A stretch of DNA of 64,000 bases from Chloroflexota bacterium (GTDB taxonomy: Bacteria; Chloroflexota; Limnocylindria; Limnocylindrales; CSP1-4): assembly GCA_005883615.1 (NCBI GenBank), contig VBEC01000073.1, positions 62,001 through 126,000 of the forward strand. The letters are read 5' to 3'. The position numbers were made by a program, and so were the translations under genes. The notes under the pieces were generated by a model that searched no databases, had not been told where the DNA came from, and saw nothing but the letters and a program-made list of their open reading frames with translations. Below are positions 17,490 to 25,888 of this stretch, piece after piece (within the stretch, counting starts at the first letter, position 1; each line of letters begins with the position of its first letter).

Positions 17490-18899
17490 TCAGTCGGCGT
17501 AGATCAGCTCGCGCACCGCTGCGATCTCCCGGCGCAGCTCGTCGTTCTGGGATGCCTCGCGAGTGATCTTGTCGCAAGCATGGAGCACGGTGGAATGGTC
17601 CCGTCCGCCCAGCTCGGCACCGATCCGCAGCAGCGAGACGTCGGTCTCTTCGCGCATCAGGAACATGGCGATCTGACGGGGAACGACGATAGCCTTGTCG
17701 CGTTTCTGACCCTGGAGCGCATCCATGGGCACGCCGTAGTAGTCGGACACCGCTTTGGCGATGCGCTCCGGAGTGACCTGCCGCTTCTTCGGGTTGTACA
17801 TGACGTTCGAGAGGACCGACTGGGCAAGGTCGATCGAGATCGGGATGGCGCCCATGCTCGCGTAGGCCACGATCCGGTTGAGAGCGCCCTCGAGCTCGCG
17901 GATGTTGCTGACGACCTTGCGGGCGATGAACTCCATGACGTCCGAGGTAATGGGAACGCCGCCCTCCTCGGCCTTGGCGCGAAGAATCGCGATCCGGGTC
18001 TCCAGGTCGGGCGCCGTCAGGTCCGCGATGAGGCCCCATTCGAACCGGCTGCGCAGGCGTTCCTCGAGCGTCACGATCTGCTTGGGCGGCCGATCGGACG
18101 ACAGGACGATCTGCTTGCCGTCGTCATGAATCGCATTGAACGTGTGGAAGAACTCTTCCTGGGTGCGCTCCTTGTCCGCGATGAACTGGATGTCGTCGAT
18201 CAGGAGCAGGTCGATCCGGCGGTAGCGGCTGCGGAAATCGTCGACCTTGCCCTGCTGGATGCTCGTGATGAATTCGTTGGTGAATTTCTCGCTGGTCGCA
18301 TACACGACCTTCTTGCGCGGGAACTTGGCCACGACCTGGTTTCCGATGGCATGCATCAGGTGGGTCTTGCCGAGCCCCACTCCGCCGTACAGGAAGAGCG
18401 GGTTATAAGCATGACCGGGTCGCTCGGCCACGGACAGGCTCGCGGCATGGGCCAGCCGGTTGGCCGACCCGACAATGAAGTTCGCGAACGTGTAGCGCGC
18501 GTTCAGGTTGGCCGCGCCGCCCTCGCCACCACCAACCCGGCCGGGCTCCAGACGGACGCCCTGCCCGAGCCCGTTGCCGCCCGCGCCCATGCCGGTGCCG
18601 ATGCCGGCGCCACTACCGTTGCCATTCGTGCCCGCCACGCCATCGGTGCTGGGCATTGGCGCCATCACGAATTCGACCTGGACGCTGTAGCCGACCACGC
18701 GGGCAAGTGTCTGGCTGATCAGCGACCGATAACGGGTCTCGAGCCAGTCCTTGGCGAAACCGTTCGGAACGGCGATGCGGAAGTGGCTGTCGTCGACGTC
18801 GACCAGCTCGGTGTCACGCAGCCAGGTCTCGAAGTTGGCCGCCGACAGCGAAACCTGCAGCTCCCCGAGCGCGGCGCGCCAGACTTGTTTGGCATCCAT
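17490..18899 (-). CDS. dnaA: Chromosomal replication initiator DnaA
   Basis: A 469-residue initiator. Domain I is residues 1-85 (VWRAALGELQVSLSAANFETWLRD). Domain II is a glycine/asparagine-rich linker of ~45 residues. The AAA+ domain has Walker A GGVGLGKTHLMHAIG near residue 171 and Walker B LLLIDDIQFIADK. Domain IV ends with the DNA-binding signature GGRDHSTVLHACDKI. It binds the boxes in the adjacent dnaN spacer to open the origin. I chose ATG 18899 (MDAKQVW); the open frame continues upstream to 19712 but without homology, and no strong Shine-Dalgarno is seen. It is transcribed toward dnaN and divergently from rpmH. Confidence 0.97.
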   Translation of the reverse strand: MDAKQVWRAALGELQVSLSAANFETWLRDTELVDVDDSHFRIAVPNGFAKDWLETRYRSLISQTLARVVGYSVQVEFVMAPMPSTDGVAGTNGNGSGAGIGTGMGAGGNGLGQGVRLEPGRVGGGEGGAANLNARYTFANFIVGSANRLAHAASLSVAERPGHAYNPLFLYGGVGLGKTHLMHAIGNQVVAKFPRKKVVYATSEKFTNEFITSIQQGKVDDFRSRYRRIDLLLIDDIQFIADKERTQEEFFHTFNAIHDDGKQIVLSSDRPPKQIVTLEERLRSRFEWGLIADLTAPDLETRIAILRAKAEEGGVPITSDVMEFIARKVVSNIRELEGALNRIVAYASMGAIPISIDLAQSVLSNVMYNPKKRQVTPERIAKAVSDYYGVPMDALQGQKRDKAIVVPRQIAMFLMREETDVSLLRIGAELGGRDHSTVLHACDKITREASQNDELRREIAAVRELIYAD

Positions 18900-19278
18900 C
18901 GATCGAACCCGACTGGAGGTGGCTGATGGGCAGCCTCGGCAAAGGACCGAGGCCTGGGGACCAAGGCGCGATGGGTCGGCGGAGGGCTTCGCGAACGCTC
19001 CGACGGTCTGTTGAAGGCGCCCCCTCGGCAGAGAGGAGGATCGCCCCCGACCAGCGTCCCGGCGCCGCGGGAGGCGAAGGATAGCACCGCCCAGCAGGCC
19101 GCCGCAAGGAAATTGTGCAGCGCACCGCCGATACTCCCTGGGAGTATAAGCTGCCCAGCCGTGGCCTCCGCTCAGCCGCCTAACCGCGCCCATCGGGTTA
19201 CGTGTCATGGCCGGCGGCTCGCGGCGAGTCGGGAGACCACCACGGTGCCGCGACGGCGGCGAGCCCGTGTTCGCGCGT
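18900..19278. other. Non-coding spacer upstream of dnaA
   Basis: No gene is supported in this ~380-base stretch between dnaA and the rpmH promoter. It holds a perfect inverted repeat at 19131-19147 and, on the minus strand, two candidate -10 elements for dnaA (TATACT at 19148-19143 and TATCCT at 19083-19078), both with weak -35 matches. No DnaA-box cluster is seen here, in contrast to the other side of dnaA. Confidence 0.5.
19131..19147. repeat. Perfect inverted repeat, probable operator of the dnaA promoter
   Basis: The sequence ATACTCCCTGGGAGTAT has two perfect eight-base arms around one central base. It overlaps TATACT on the minus strand, which would be a -10 element for dnaA 244 bases upstream of its start. 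Such a position fits a dimeric repressor site. The ATAC-C-run/G-run-GTAT shape is loosely like CsoR-family operators, but no regulator is identified here. Confidence 0.5.
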
Positions 19279-19308
19279 TTGACACTCGTTTCTGGCGCTT
19301 CATATAAT
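19279..19308 (+). promoter_or_regulatory. Near-consensus sigma-70-type promoter of rpmH operon
   Basis: TTGACA at 19279-19284 and TATAAT at 19303-19308 are both perfect consensus hexamers separated by 18 bases. Transcription should start near 19315, about 107 bases before rpmH, driving rpmH-rnpA-yidD-yidC-jag. This is the strongest promoter seen in the window. Confidence 0.88.
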
Positions 19309-19421
19309 TCGCCGGACGACGACGCGCCAAGCGCTTTCGGGCGCCGGCGCGTTTGCGTGCCTCTAGGGGTCGAATCGAACAAGTCCCCGAGGCCGGATGG
19401 AGAGGATCGCGCGGACTCCTG

Positions 19422-19556
19422 ATGAAGCAGACCTACCAGCCCAAGAAGCGCCATCGCGCCAAGGAGCACGGCTTCCGGGCCCGAATGAAGACCTCTGGCG
19501 GTCGTCGCGTGCTGGCTGCTCGGCGGGCTCGAGGTCGAAAGCGACTGACGGCCTGA
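19422..19556 (+). CDS. rpmH: 50S ribosomal protein L34
   Basis: A 44-residue basic protein with the full L34 signature: [18 protein letters not shown], then [22 protein letters not shown]. It is an intrinsic component of the large subunit. ATG 19422 gives exactly the usual N-terminus; the open frame extends upstream without relevance. It is the first gene of the conserved rpmH-rnpA-yidD-yidC-jag group and lies behind the strong promoter at 19279. Confidence 0.96.
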   Translation: MKQTYQPKKRHRAKEHGFRARMKTSGGRRVLAARRARGRKRLTA

Positions 19557-19591
19557 CGCTCGACCGCGACCGACCCCGGCCGCGGCTCGTG

Positions 19592-19927
19592 ATGCTCTCC
19601 CGTCCTCAGGATTTCGTGACGCTCCAGGGCAGTGGGACGATTCGGTCCCATCAGCTTCTCCTCGCACGCTTCGTGCGGACGGACCTCGAAACATCACGCT
19701 TCGGGCTGGCAACCGGGCGCAAGCTGGGAGGCGCGGTGGTTCGAAACCGCGTCCGGCGTCGACTCCGCGAGGCGCTAAGGGTGATGGCGCCCTCGTTCCA
19801 GCCCGGCTGGGACGTCCTCATCATCGCCCGGCCTGCGCTCATCGAGGCCGACCACGAGGCGCTGGTCGGGGCATTAGGCCGGGTCCTCCACCGAGGCGGT
19901 GTACTTGGAGGTCAGACCAGTACGTGA
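19592..19927 (+). CDS. rnpA: Ribonuclease P protein component
   Basis: The protein subunit of RNase P, which matures tRNA 5' ends and also trims tmRNA. The family motif [13 protein letters not shown] (the RNR box) and the [12 protein letters not shown] strand before it are clear. ATG 19592 gives 111 residues beginning [11 protein letters not shown] 19589 is adjacent. Relatives normally have about eight basic residues before the DF pair, and here the upstream in-frame codons encode [10 protein letters not shown] with no ATG/GTG/TTG, so initiation at CTG 19553, overlapping the rpmH stop, is possible. It overlaps yidD by four bases (GTGA). Confidence 0.92.
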   Translation: MLSRPQDFVTLQGSGTIRSHQLLLARFVRTDLETSRFGLATGRKLGGAVVRNRVRRRLREALRVMAPSFQPGWDVLIIARPALIEADHEALVGALGRVLHRGGVLGGQTST

Positions 19928-20130
19928 AGCGGATCGGGATTGGGCTTATCCAGCTCTACCGGCTGCTGTTCGGCTGGCTGCCTGCGTCCTGTCGCTACGA
20001 GCCGAGCTGCTCCAGATACGCCGAGCAGGCCATCCAGAAGTACGGCCTCCTGAAGGGTGGTTGGATGGGGGCCCGGCGGATTGCCCGCTGCCATCCCTGG
20101 AGCCCCGGCGGCTATGACCCTGTTCGATAA
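19924..20130 (+). CDS. yidD: Membrane protein insertion efficiency factor YidD
   Basis: A 68-residue member of the YidD (Hlp) family. The complete signature is present: [15 protein letters not shown], then [19 protein letters not shown], and [23 protein letters not shown] with conserved cysteines. It assists YidC-dependent insertion at the inner face of the membrane. The GTG start overlaps the rnpA stop, and yidC begins 15 bases later, the standard order. Confidence 0.95.
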   Translation: MKRIGIGLIQLYRLLFGWLPASCRYEPSCSRYAEQAIQKYGLLKGGWMGARRIARCHPWSPGGYDPVR

Positions 20131-20145
20131 CCGCGAGCCGGCGGC

Positions 20146-21327
20146 GTGACGCGAAGCCCCCGTCTTCGCCGGCTCGGGCAGGCGCTTGCGCCGCTGCTCT
20201 TCCTGGGCGCGGCGAGCCTGATCGTTGCCGCCTGCGCCGCGGCTGGCCCGGGCGCCTCGCCTGGTGCGAGTGGGGCTCCCGCGCCCTCGCCTACGCCGGT
20301 TCTTCCCCTGACCCCATCGCAACCCAGCGCGGATCCGATCGCCTTCCTGGCGTTCATCTTCACGCCGCTCTTCCAGGCGCTGTTCATCCTGCTCGCAGGC
20401 TTCTACAAGGTGACCGGCGACATCGGCATCGCGATCGTCCTGCTGACGATCGTCATCCGGGTTCTCCTGGTGCCCCTCTACCGGCAGCAGCTTGTCTCCC
20501 AACGACGCATGCAGCTCCTCCAGCCGGAGCTCAAGGAGCTCGGAAAACGGTACAAGGGCGATCGGCAGCGTCAGATGGCCGCACAACAGGAGATTTACCG
20601 GGAGCGCGGCGTCAATCCGCTGTCAGGCTGCCTGCCGCTGCTCCTCCAGATGCCGCTCCTGTACATCATGTACCAGGTCATTCGCGACGGGCTGACCAAC
20701 TACAACGTCAACCCGATGCTGAACGTGTTCGGCGTCCAGCTGTTCAGTCTCAACTGCCCGGCCTCCCCGGAGTTCCTCGACGCCGCGCACCAGCACGTCA
20801 GGGCATGTATCGAGACCACCGTCCCCTGGCTCCTGGGCATCAACGCGGGCCAGCCGCACGTGGACGCGGCCCTCCTGGGCGTGACGAGCATTCTCGCCCT
20901 GGCGTCGGCGGCGCTCCAGATCGTGCAAACAAAGATGACCCTGCCGGCGACGGACCCCAAGAACGACGACCCCAGCACCCGGACACAACGCCAGATGCTC
21001 GTCATCCTGCCGGCGATCTTCGTCTTCCTGGCGAATGCGTTGCCGGCGGGCTTGTACATCTACTACATCGTGTCCACGCTCTTCGGCATCGCGCAGCAGT
21101 ACCTCATCCTCGGCTGGGGGTCGATGTTCCCGCTCTTCGGCTGGACACCGTCCTTCGCCGCCAACCACACCCCGCGCTTCCCGGTCGCCTATCCGGCGCC
21201 GATCAACCCCACGCGTTCGGCGGGAGCGCCGGCGCAAATCACGCCCGCGGACCGGGCGGCAGCCGCGGCCAGGACCGTCCGCCCCACCTCACGGGGCCGC
21301 CAGGGCCGACGAGGGAGACGTCGTTGA
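20146..21327 (+). CDS. yidC: Membrane protein insertase YidC/Oxa1
   Basis: A 393-residue insertase of the short Gram-positive (Oxa1/SpoIIIJ) type. The N-terminus has a basic region, a hydrophobic stretch and LIVAACAAAG, a possible lipobox with Cys ~26, so the mature protein may be a lipoprotein as in Bacillus. The core has helix TGDIGIAIVLLTIVIRVLLVPL with the conserved hydrophilic-groove Arg, the cytoplasmic hairpin QLVSQRRMQLLQPELKELGKRYKGD, LSGCLPLLLQMPLLYIMYQVIRDG, and the last helices near YIYYIVSTLFGIAQQYLI. The C-terminal ~75 residues are Pro/Arg-rich and basic, suited to ribosome contact. The start is GTG 20146. Confidence 0.95.
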   Translation: MTRSPRLRRLGQALAPLLFLGAASLIVAACAAAGPGASPGASGAPAPSPTPVLPLTPSQPSADPIAFLAFIFTPLFQALFILLAGFYKVTGDIGIAIVLLTIVIRVLLVPLYRQQLVSQRRMQLLQPELKELGKRYKGDRQRQMAAQQEIYRERGVNPLSGCLPLLLQMPLLYIMYQVIRDGLTNYNVNPMLNVFGVQLFSLNCPASPEFLDAAHQHVRACIETTVPWLLGINAGQPHVDAALLGVTSILALASAALQIVQTKMTLPATDPKNDDPSTRTQRQMLVILPAIFVFLANALPAGLYIYYIVSTLFGIAQQYLILGWGSMFPLFGWTPSFAANHTPRFPVAYPAPINPTRSAGAPAQITPADRAAAAARTVRPTSRGRQGRRGRRR

Positions 21328-21328
21328 C

Positions 21329-22468
21329 ATGAGTGCCTACCGAGAATTCACCGGCAAGTCCGTCGAAGAGGCGTTGCGCAACGCGCGCGAAGCATTCGGA
21401 GCCGACCTCGACGACCTGGACTTCGAAATCCTCACACCCGGCAGCCGCGGCGTCCTGGGTATGGGCGCCGAACCGGCACGGATCGTGGCCGCACCGCGTT
21501 CCGCGCTGGGCGGGGCGGCGCCGAAGCGAGAGGCAGCTGCCTCCGTTCCCCTTCCGCCGCCTCCTCCACGCGAGGAACGCGGCAGTTTCGGCGACCGAGG
21601 TCGTCCTGGCTTTGGCGACCGGGGGCGCGGTGGCTTCGGCGATCGAGGTCGGGATCGCGGCCCGCGACGGGACGATCGCGGCGATCGAGGCTTCCGGCGG
21701 GATGAGCGCAGTGCTCCGGAGCAAGCCCCTTCGGATGCCCGGGTCCAGGAACCCGTCCGCGAATCGGCCGATGTCGTGCCTGGGCCGGCTCCCGACCGCG
21801 GGTTCGTGGGCGAGCGGCCTCCACGGCGGGAGGGGCGACCGGAGCGCGGGCCCCGACGTGACCGACCCGATCGTGGTCCACGGCGTGAGCCGGGATCCGG
21901 TCCGGGGCAGTCAGGCCTCTCCGCGAGTGAAGAGGCGGAAGTCACCGCTGCTCGCGGCTCTCTGGCAGCGGAACGCGCGGATCTCGAGGCGGCCGAAGCG
22001 TCGCCCGAAGCACTCGCGGCTGGGAAAGCCATCCTAGAGGAGCTGATGACGCACCTTGGCTTCGCCGTCCAGGTAGAAGTCGAGACCGGCGAGACGAGCA
22101 GGCTGAACGTCGTCGGGGCGGGTGAGGAGCGCGAGGCGCTTGGCGCGCTCATCGGTCGCAAAGGCGAACGCCTCTCCGCCCTGCAGCACCTCGTCAACCT
22201 GATGCTTTCGCGGCGCATGGGGGACTGGACGCGGGTCCTGGTCGACGTCGAGGACTATCGGGGTCGCCGCGAGCGACAGCTGCGTGATCTTGCGGTACGC
22301 GCCGCAGAACGCGTCGTGGAGACCGGCAAGATGCTGCAGCTCGAGCCCATGCCGGCACTCGAACGGCGCTGGATCCACATCGCCCTGCGCGATCACGCGG
22401 GTGTTGGCACCCAGTCGATCGGCGAGGAGCCCAATCGCCGAATAGTCATATTGCCTCGCGACGTCTGA
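21329..22468 (+). CDS. jag: Jag/KhpB-like RNA-binding protein with long RG-rich linker
   Basis: A 379-residue protein with a Jag N-terminal domain (residues 1-55, YREFTGKSVEEALRNAREAFG), a long disordered linker (~60-220), then a KH domain (ALGALIGRKGERLSALQHLVNLML) and a C-terminal R3H domain (ERQLRDLAVRAAERV, ending in NRRIVILPRDV). The linker contains repeated FGDRGR-type units and alternating Arg/Asp/Gly like RGG boxes, far longer than in Bacillus Jag (~208 residues). In firmicutes the protein binds RNA and controls cell elongation. ATG 21329 follows yidC directly. Confidence 0.92.
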   Translation: MSAYREFTGKSVEEALRNAREAFGADLDDLDFEILTPGSRGVLGMGAEPARIVAAPRSALGGAAPKREAAASVPLPPPPPREERGSFGDRGRPGFGDRGRGGFGDRGRDRGPRRDDRGDRGFRRDERSAPEQAPSDARVQEPVRESADVVPGPAPDRGFVGERPPRREGRPERGPRRDRPDRGPRREPGSGPGQSGLSASEEAEVTAARGSLAAERADLEAAEASPEALAAGKAILEELMTHLGFAVQVEVETGETSRLNVVGAGEEREALGALIGRKGERLSALQHLVNLMLSRRMGDWTRVLVDVEDYRGRRERQLRDLAVRAAERVVETGKMLQLEPMPALERRWIHIALRDHAGVGTQSIGEEPNRRIVILPRDV

Positions 22469-22477
22469 TGCGGCATG

Positions 22478-22508
22478 GTTACGCCCCACGTCACGTGGGG
22501 CGCGTAAC
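22478..22508 (+). terminator. Hairpin after jag, probable terminator
   Basis: Ten bases after the jag stop, GTTACG-CCCCACGT and ACGTGGGG-(CG)-CGTAAC form a 14-pair stem with one-base loop and a two-base bulge. There is no T-run, so it may stop transcription inefficiently or protect the mRNA end. The inner part is a near-perfect palindrome and could alternatively be a protein-binding site. Confidence 0.5.
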
Positions 22509-22601
22509 GATGCGCACCTGAGAGACGTCTCCACCCCGCCGTCACGATTATTTCCGGGCCGGCACCCAGAATCAGGGGAGCTCACATAGGATGACGCGCG
22601 C

Positions 22602-24443
22602 ATGACCACCACGACCGAAACGATCCCCGCTACGGGCGCTGCCGGCCGTCGGCTTCCACGCCTGCGGACCATCGTGCTTGCGTTCGTGGTCGGGATCATT
22701 CTCGCGAGCATCAGCGCGGCCGTTGGACTTGCCGCGTACACGCAGATGCAGCAGGGTCGCGTCCTGCCCGGCGTCCGAGTTGGTACCGTCGACATCTCCG
22801 GGCTCGATCGGGCCGCTGCCGCCGACCGCCTCCACGCCGCCTACGGCTCGTACGGACAAGGGCATGTCCTCGTCACGATCGGGACGACGACCCACGAGAT
22901 CCCGTACTCCGAAGTCGATCGCCGGGCGGATGTGGACGCCATGCTCGACGCAGCCTTCGCGGTCGGTCGAGGCGGGTCGGCTGTTGATCAGGCGTTGGGG
23001 ACCGTCCGCGCGTTGACGAAGGGCACGGATATCCAGCCACGCGTGTCACTCGATACCTCCGCCCTCTCGAGCCAGCTGGCCGCGATCGCAGAATCAAGCG
23101 ACCGCCCGCCGGTCGATGCGCAGATCAAGGTCACCTCGCGGGGATTCGCAGCAACCCCCGCGGTCAACGGCTCTTCGTTCGATTACCAGTCGTCCACGTC
23201 CGAGATAGCCGCCCGACTCGGCCAGCTCGACGCCCCGGCGGAGCTCAAGGTCACCGTCACGCCCACCGTCCTGGTGCCCTCGATCACGGACGCCGCCGCT
23301 GCCCAGGCCGCGTCGGCCGCCGCTTCGATGAGCAAGCCCATCGTTCTGCAGGACGGCAAGGAGACCTGGACGATCAAGAGCGCCACGATCCGTGGCTGGA
23401 TCGACTTCGCCGTCGTCGGCGGGGTCTACGCGCCGCAGGTTGACCCAACGGCCGTCCGCGCATCGCTCAAGACGCTGGCCAAGCAAGTCGATCGCCAGCC
23501 AAAGGACGCGAAGTTCCTGTTCAGCAACGACAACAAGGTCGTCGGGATCACAGCCTCGGTCAGCGGCCGCGCGCTCGACGTACCCAACACCGCATCGCGC
23601 GTCCTCGAGGTGCTCACCGCACGCGCCACTACGGGTCTGTCCACGAGCGAGGCCGTGACAGCCTCGCTCATCACGAAGGCGCCGAAGTTGACGACGGAGG
23701 TGGCCCAGAAGTCCGCTCCGCTCATGAAGCCGATCTCCTCGTGGACCACCTACTACCAGTCCGGGCTGCACAACGGGTTCGGCACGAATATCACCTTGCC
23801 GTCGATGACGATCAGCGGGACGGTGGTGGCACCTGGCGAGTGGTTCAGCTACCTGACGACCATCGGCCCGATCACCCAGGCTCGCGGGTACAAGCTCGGC
23901 GGCGCGATCATCGATGGCCATTCGGTCGAAGGCAAGACGATCGGCGGGGGCATGTGCTCCTCATCGACGACTCTCTTCAATGCGGCGCTCCGCGGTGGTT
24001 ACCAGATCGGCGCGCGGCGCAACCACTACTACTACATCGCACGCTACCCGCTCGGCCTCGACGCGACAGTCGTCGAGACAAATGACGGCGGGATCGCCCA
24101 GGACATGAGCTGGCGGAACGACACGCCCTACCCCGTCCTGATCCGGGCATACGCTCGGCCCGGGATCGTTCGTTTCACGCTCTACAGCGTTCCGAACGGA
24201 CGGCATGTCTCGCTCTCCCGCCCGACGGTAAAGAACTTCAGCCGGGGTTACACGGTCGTCCAGAAGACGACGAGCATTCCGGCGGGGTCGAGGCAGCAGG
24301 TCGAGTACCAGGCCAATGGCCAGGACGTGTGGGTCACGCGCGTCGTGCGCGACTCGAGCGGATCGATCGTCCACCAGGAGACCTACTACTCCCACTACAC
24401 CCGGATGATCGGCATCGTCCTGCTGGGCGTCGCGAAGAGCTGA
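22602..24443 (+). CDS. VanW-domain cell-wall protein
   Basis: A 613-residue envelope protein. After a cytoplasmic N-terminus a single helix lies at ~24-47 (TIVLAFVVGIILASISAAVGLAAYT). Two PG-binding-4-like modules follow (GVRVGTVDISGLDRAAAADRL at ~58-78, and a second around 250-330). The VanW domain occupies ~390-510 with LPSMTISGTVVAPGEWFSYL, GGAIIDGHSVEGKTIGGGMCSSSTTLFNAA and RRNHYYYIARYPLGLDATV, and a G5-like beta region ends the protein. VanW proteins occur in Gram-positive-type envelopes; the biochemical role is not established. The gene stands alone after the jag hairpin. Confidence 0.88.
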   Translation: MTTTTETIPATGAAGRRLPRLRTIVLAFVVGIILASISAAVGLAAYTQMQQGRVLPGVRVGTVDISGLDRAAAADRLHAAYGSYGQGHVLVTIGTTTHEIPYSEVDRRADVDAMLDAAFAVGRGGSAVDQALGTVRALTKGTDIQPRVSLDTSALSSQLAAIAESSDRPPVDAQIKVTSRGFAATPAVNGSSFDYQSSTSEIAARLGQLDAPAELKVTVTPTVLVPSITDAAAAQAASAAASMSKPIVLQDGKETWTIKSATIRGWIDFAVVGGVYAPQVDPTAVRASLKTLAKQVDRQPKDAKFLFSNDNKVVGITASVSGRALDVPNTASRVLEVLTARATTGLSTSEAVTASLITKAPKLTTEVAQKSAPLMKPISSWTTYYQSGLHNGFGTNITLPSMTISGTVVAPGEWFSYLTTIGPITQARGYKLGGAIIDGHSVEGKTIGGGMCSSSTTLFNAALRGGYQIGARRNHYYYIARYPLGLDATVVETNDGGIAQDMSWRNDTPYPVLIRAYARPGIVRFTLYSVPNGRHVSLSRPTVKNFSRGYTVVQKTTSIPAGSRQQVEYQANGQDVWVTRVVRDSSGSIVHQETYYSHYTRMIGIVLLGVAKS

Positions 24444-24686
24444 CAGGGGCGGGGTACCCGCGCATACCCCCCAGCGTCGCTCCGGGTCACTGGCGGCCAA
24501 GACGGGCAGCCTTCGTGACTCTGGGGTAGCTCGAGGTGTCCCTCGACGAGACCCGCGGGGTCCTCTCGTCGGGCGATCCCGCGACGCAGGCCTCCAGGCT
24601 GGCCGCCAACCGCGCGTTGCATCGAAGCGAGAACCGGTCGATTTCAGCGCGTTCTTCATCACGTCTGCCAGGTTGTCTGAGACTGG
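24444..24686. other. Convergent spacer without recognised gene
   Basis: This 243-base stretch lies between two convergent genes. I see no ORF with codon bias like its neighbours, no RNA gene signature and no clear terminator. Confidence 0.4.
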
Positions 24687-25382
24687 TCAGTAGGGTTCAA
24701 GGAGGGGCACCAGATCGGCCAGGGTTCTCACCACCAGCACCGCGCCTGCGCCGTTCAGGACTTTGGCGTCCACGGCTGACCCGGCGGTTACCCCGATTGC
24801 GATCATTCCGGCAGCTACGGCAGCCACCATGTCCCACGTCGAGTCACCGACATACCAGCATCTACCGGGGTCGACCTCGAGTCGCTGGGCGGCGAGGAGC
24901 AGGAGATCCGGCTCCGGCTTGGCGTGCTCTACGTGGCTGCCATCGACGATGCTCGGCTCTCTCGACAGGCCCAGAGCCTCCACCGACGCTGCGACCTGCT
25001 CCTTCCGGCTGGAAGTAGCGATTGCCCATCGGATCCCGCGCTGTTCGAGCGCATCGACCAGCTCGCGGACCCCGGGCAGTGGGCTAGGGGACCGGTTCAG
25101 TCGTTCGAATATCTCGCCGCAGGTTCGGTCGATCTCCTCGGCCATATGGTCGTCGATTGGCTTCCCGGCCGCCGCCGCAACCTGTCGCGCAAGTCGCTTC
25201 CCGTCGACGCCGATGAGCGGCGCCAGCTGCTCTCGCGAGACGGGGAACCCGGCCTCTCCGAGGGCCTGCCGCCACGCATCGATCCGTGCCTGGACCGTGT
25301 CCACGAGGGTTCCGTCGAGGTCAAAGATCAGGGCCTCGGGGCGTGGGGGGCGCCCTGCACGCTCGGGCATGCTGCCTACCAT
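24687..25382 (-). CDS. HAD-family phosphatase
   Basis: A 231-residue HAD hydrolase of subfamily IA, like phosphoglycolate phosphatase or beta-phosphoglucomutase. Motif I is LIFDLDGTLVDTVQARID, motif II is WAIATSSRKEQ, a Lys is present in HAKPEPDLLLLAAQRL, and motif IV is CWYVGDSTWDMVAAVAAGMIAIGV. A helical cap sits at ~30-95. The physiological substrate cannot be told from sequence. ATG 25382 and ATG 25370 are both possible starts. Downstream of tmRNA on the same strand, 32 bases from its 3' end. Confidence 0.88.
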   Translation of the reverse strand: MVGSMPERAGRPPRPEALIFDLDGTLVDTVQARIDAWRQALGEAGFPVSREQLAPLIGVDGKRLARQVAAAAGKPIDDHMAEEIDRTCGEIFERLNRSPSPLPGVRELVDALEQRGIRWAIATSSRKEQVAASVEALGLSREPSIVDGSHVEHAKPEPDLLLLAAQRLEVDPGRCWYVGDSTWDMVAAVAAGMIAIGVTAGSAVDAKVLNGAGAVLVVRTLADLVPLLEPY

Positions 25383-25413
25383 ACCGGGAGTGCAGGCGCA
25401 CCCGAGTGCAGTG

Positions 25414-25788
25414 TGGTGGAGATGGGGGAGAGTCGAACTCCCCGTCCAGAGCCCTTCGCCAGAGACCTGCTACGAGCGTGTCCGATGGTTTGTCGTCGAC
25501 CGGGCGAGCGGCCATCGGCAGCCTACCGTCCGGTCCAGTCACGTGCCCCTAAATCGGGCTTTGCTCCGGACTACGCGACGCTACTCCAGAGCGCATCCCC
25601 GCTGAATGACGCTTCCACGACCCGCGGGGATGAGGTCGCTTCCACGCTCACCTTACTGCCTAAGCAGCGAGGGCGAGAGCAGTCTGGCGGTTGCCAGTTA
25701 CTTCGTTTTGCCGCCTGTTTAACGAGGCCTGACGGCACCTCGGCTCGCGTTCCCTGACAGCTGAACCCTGTCGAGACCACACATCCCC
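25414..25788 (-). ncRNA. ssrA: Transfer-messenger RNA (tmRNA)
   Basis: A 375-nt tmRNA that rescues stalled ribosomes. The mature 5' end GGGGATG (25788-25782) pairs with CATCTCC before the encoded ACCA 3' end (one G-U pair), forming the seven-pair acceptor stem. The TCGACAGGG sequence after the 5' stem and a T-arm with TTCGACT loop flanked by GGGAG/CTCCC are typical. The tag frame on the minus strand at 25695-25660 reads GNRQTALALAA then TAG; ALALAA matches the degradation-tag ending in Chloroflexus. The resume codon is taken as GGC after AGTAACT; a different upstream start of the same frame is possible. Its partner smpB is 1.8 kb away. Confidence 0.93.
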
Positions 25789-25821
25789 ACAGAGTCGAAC
25801 GCCTGTTCGGCATTCATCAAT

Positions 25822-25850
25822 AGTTTAGCGGAAGATCGGATGGTGGCCAA
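25822..25850 (-). promoter_or_regulatory. Probable ssrA promoter
   Basis: On the minus strand TTGGCC (25850-25845) and TAAACT (25827-25822) are separated by 17 bases. Initiation near 25815 would give a ~27-nt leader removed by RNase P to make the mature tmRNA 5' end at 25788. Confidence 0.55.
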
Positions 25851-25888
25851 TGCCCGGGCTGACGACCACCCTCTGCTACCGTCGCGCC

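Noticed and set aside
22508-22530. TPP or glycine riboswitch, suggested by CCTGAGAGA before the VanW gene
   Set aside because: The rest of the aptamer consensus is missing.
24444-24686. Possible small RNA (SRP RNA or RNase P RNA) in the spacer after the VanW gene
   Set aside because: None of the conserved cores of those RNAs is present.
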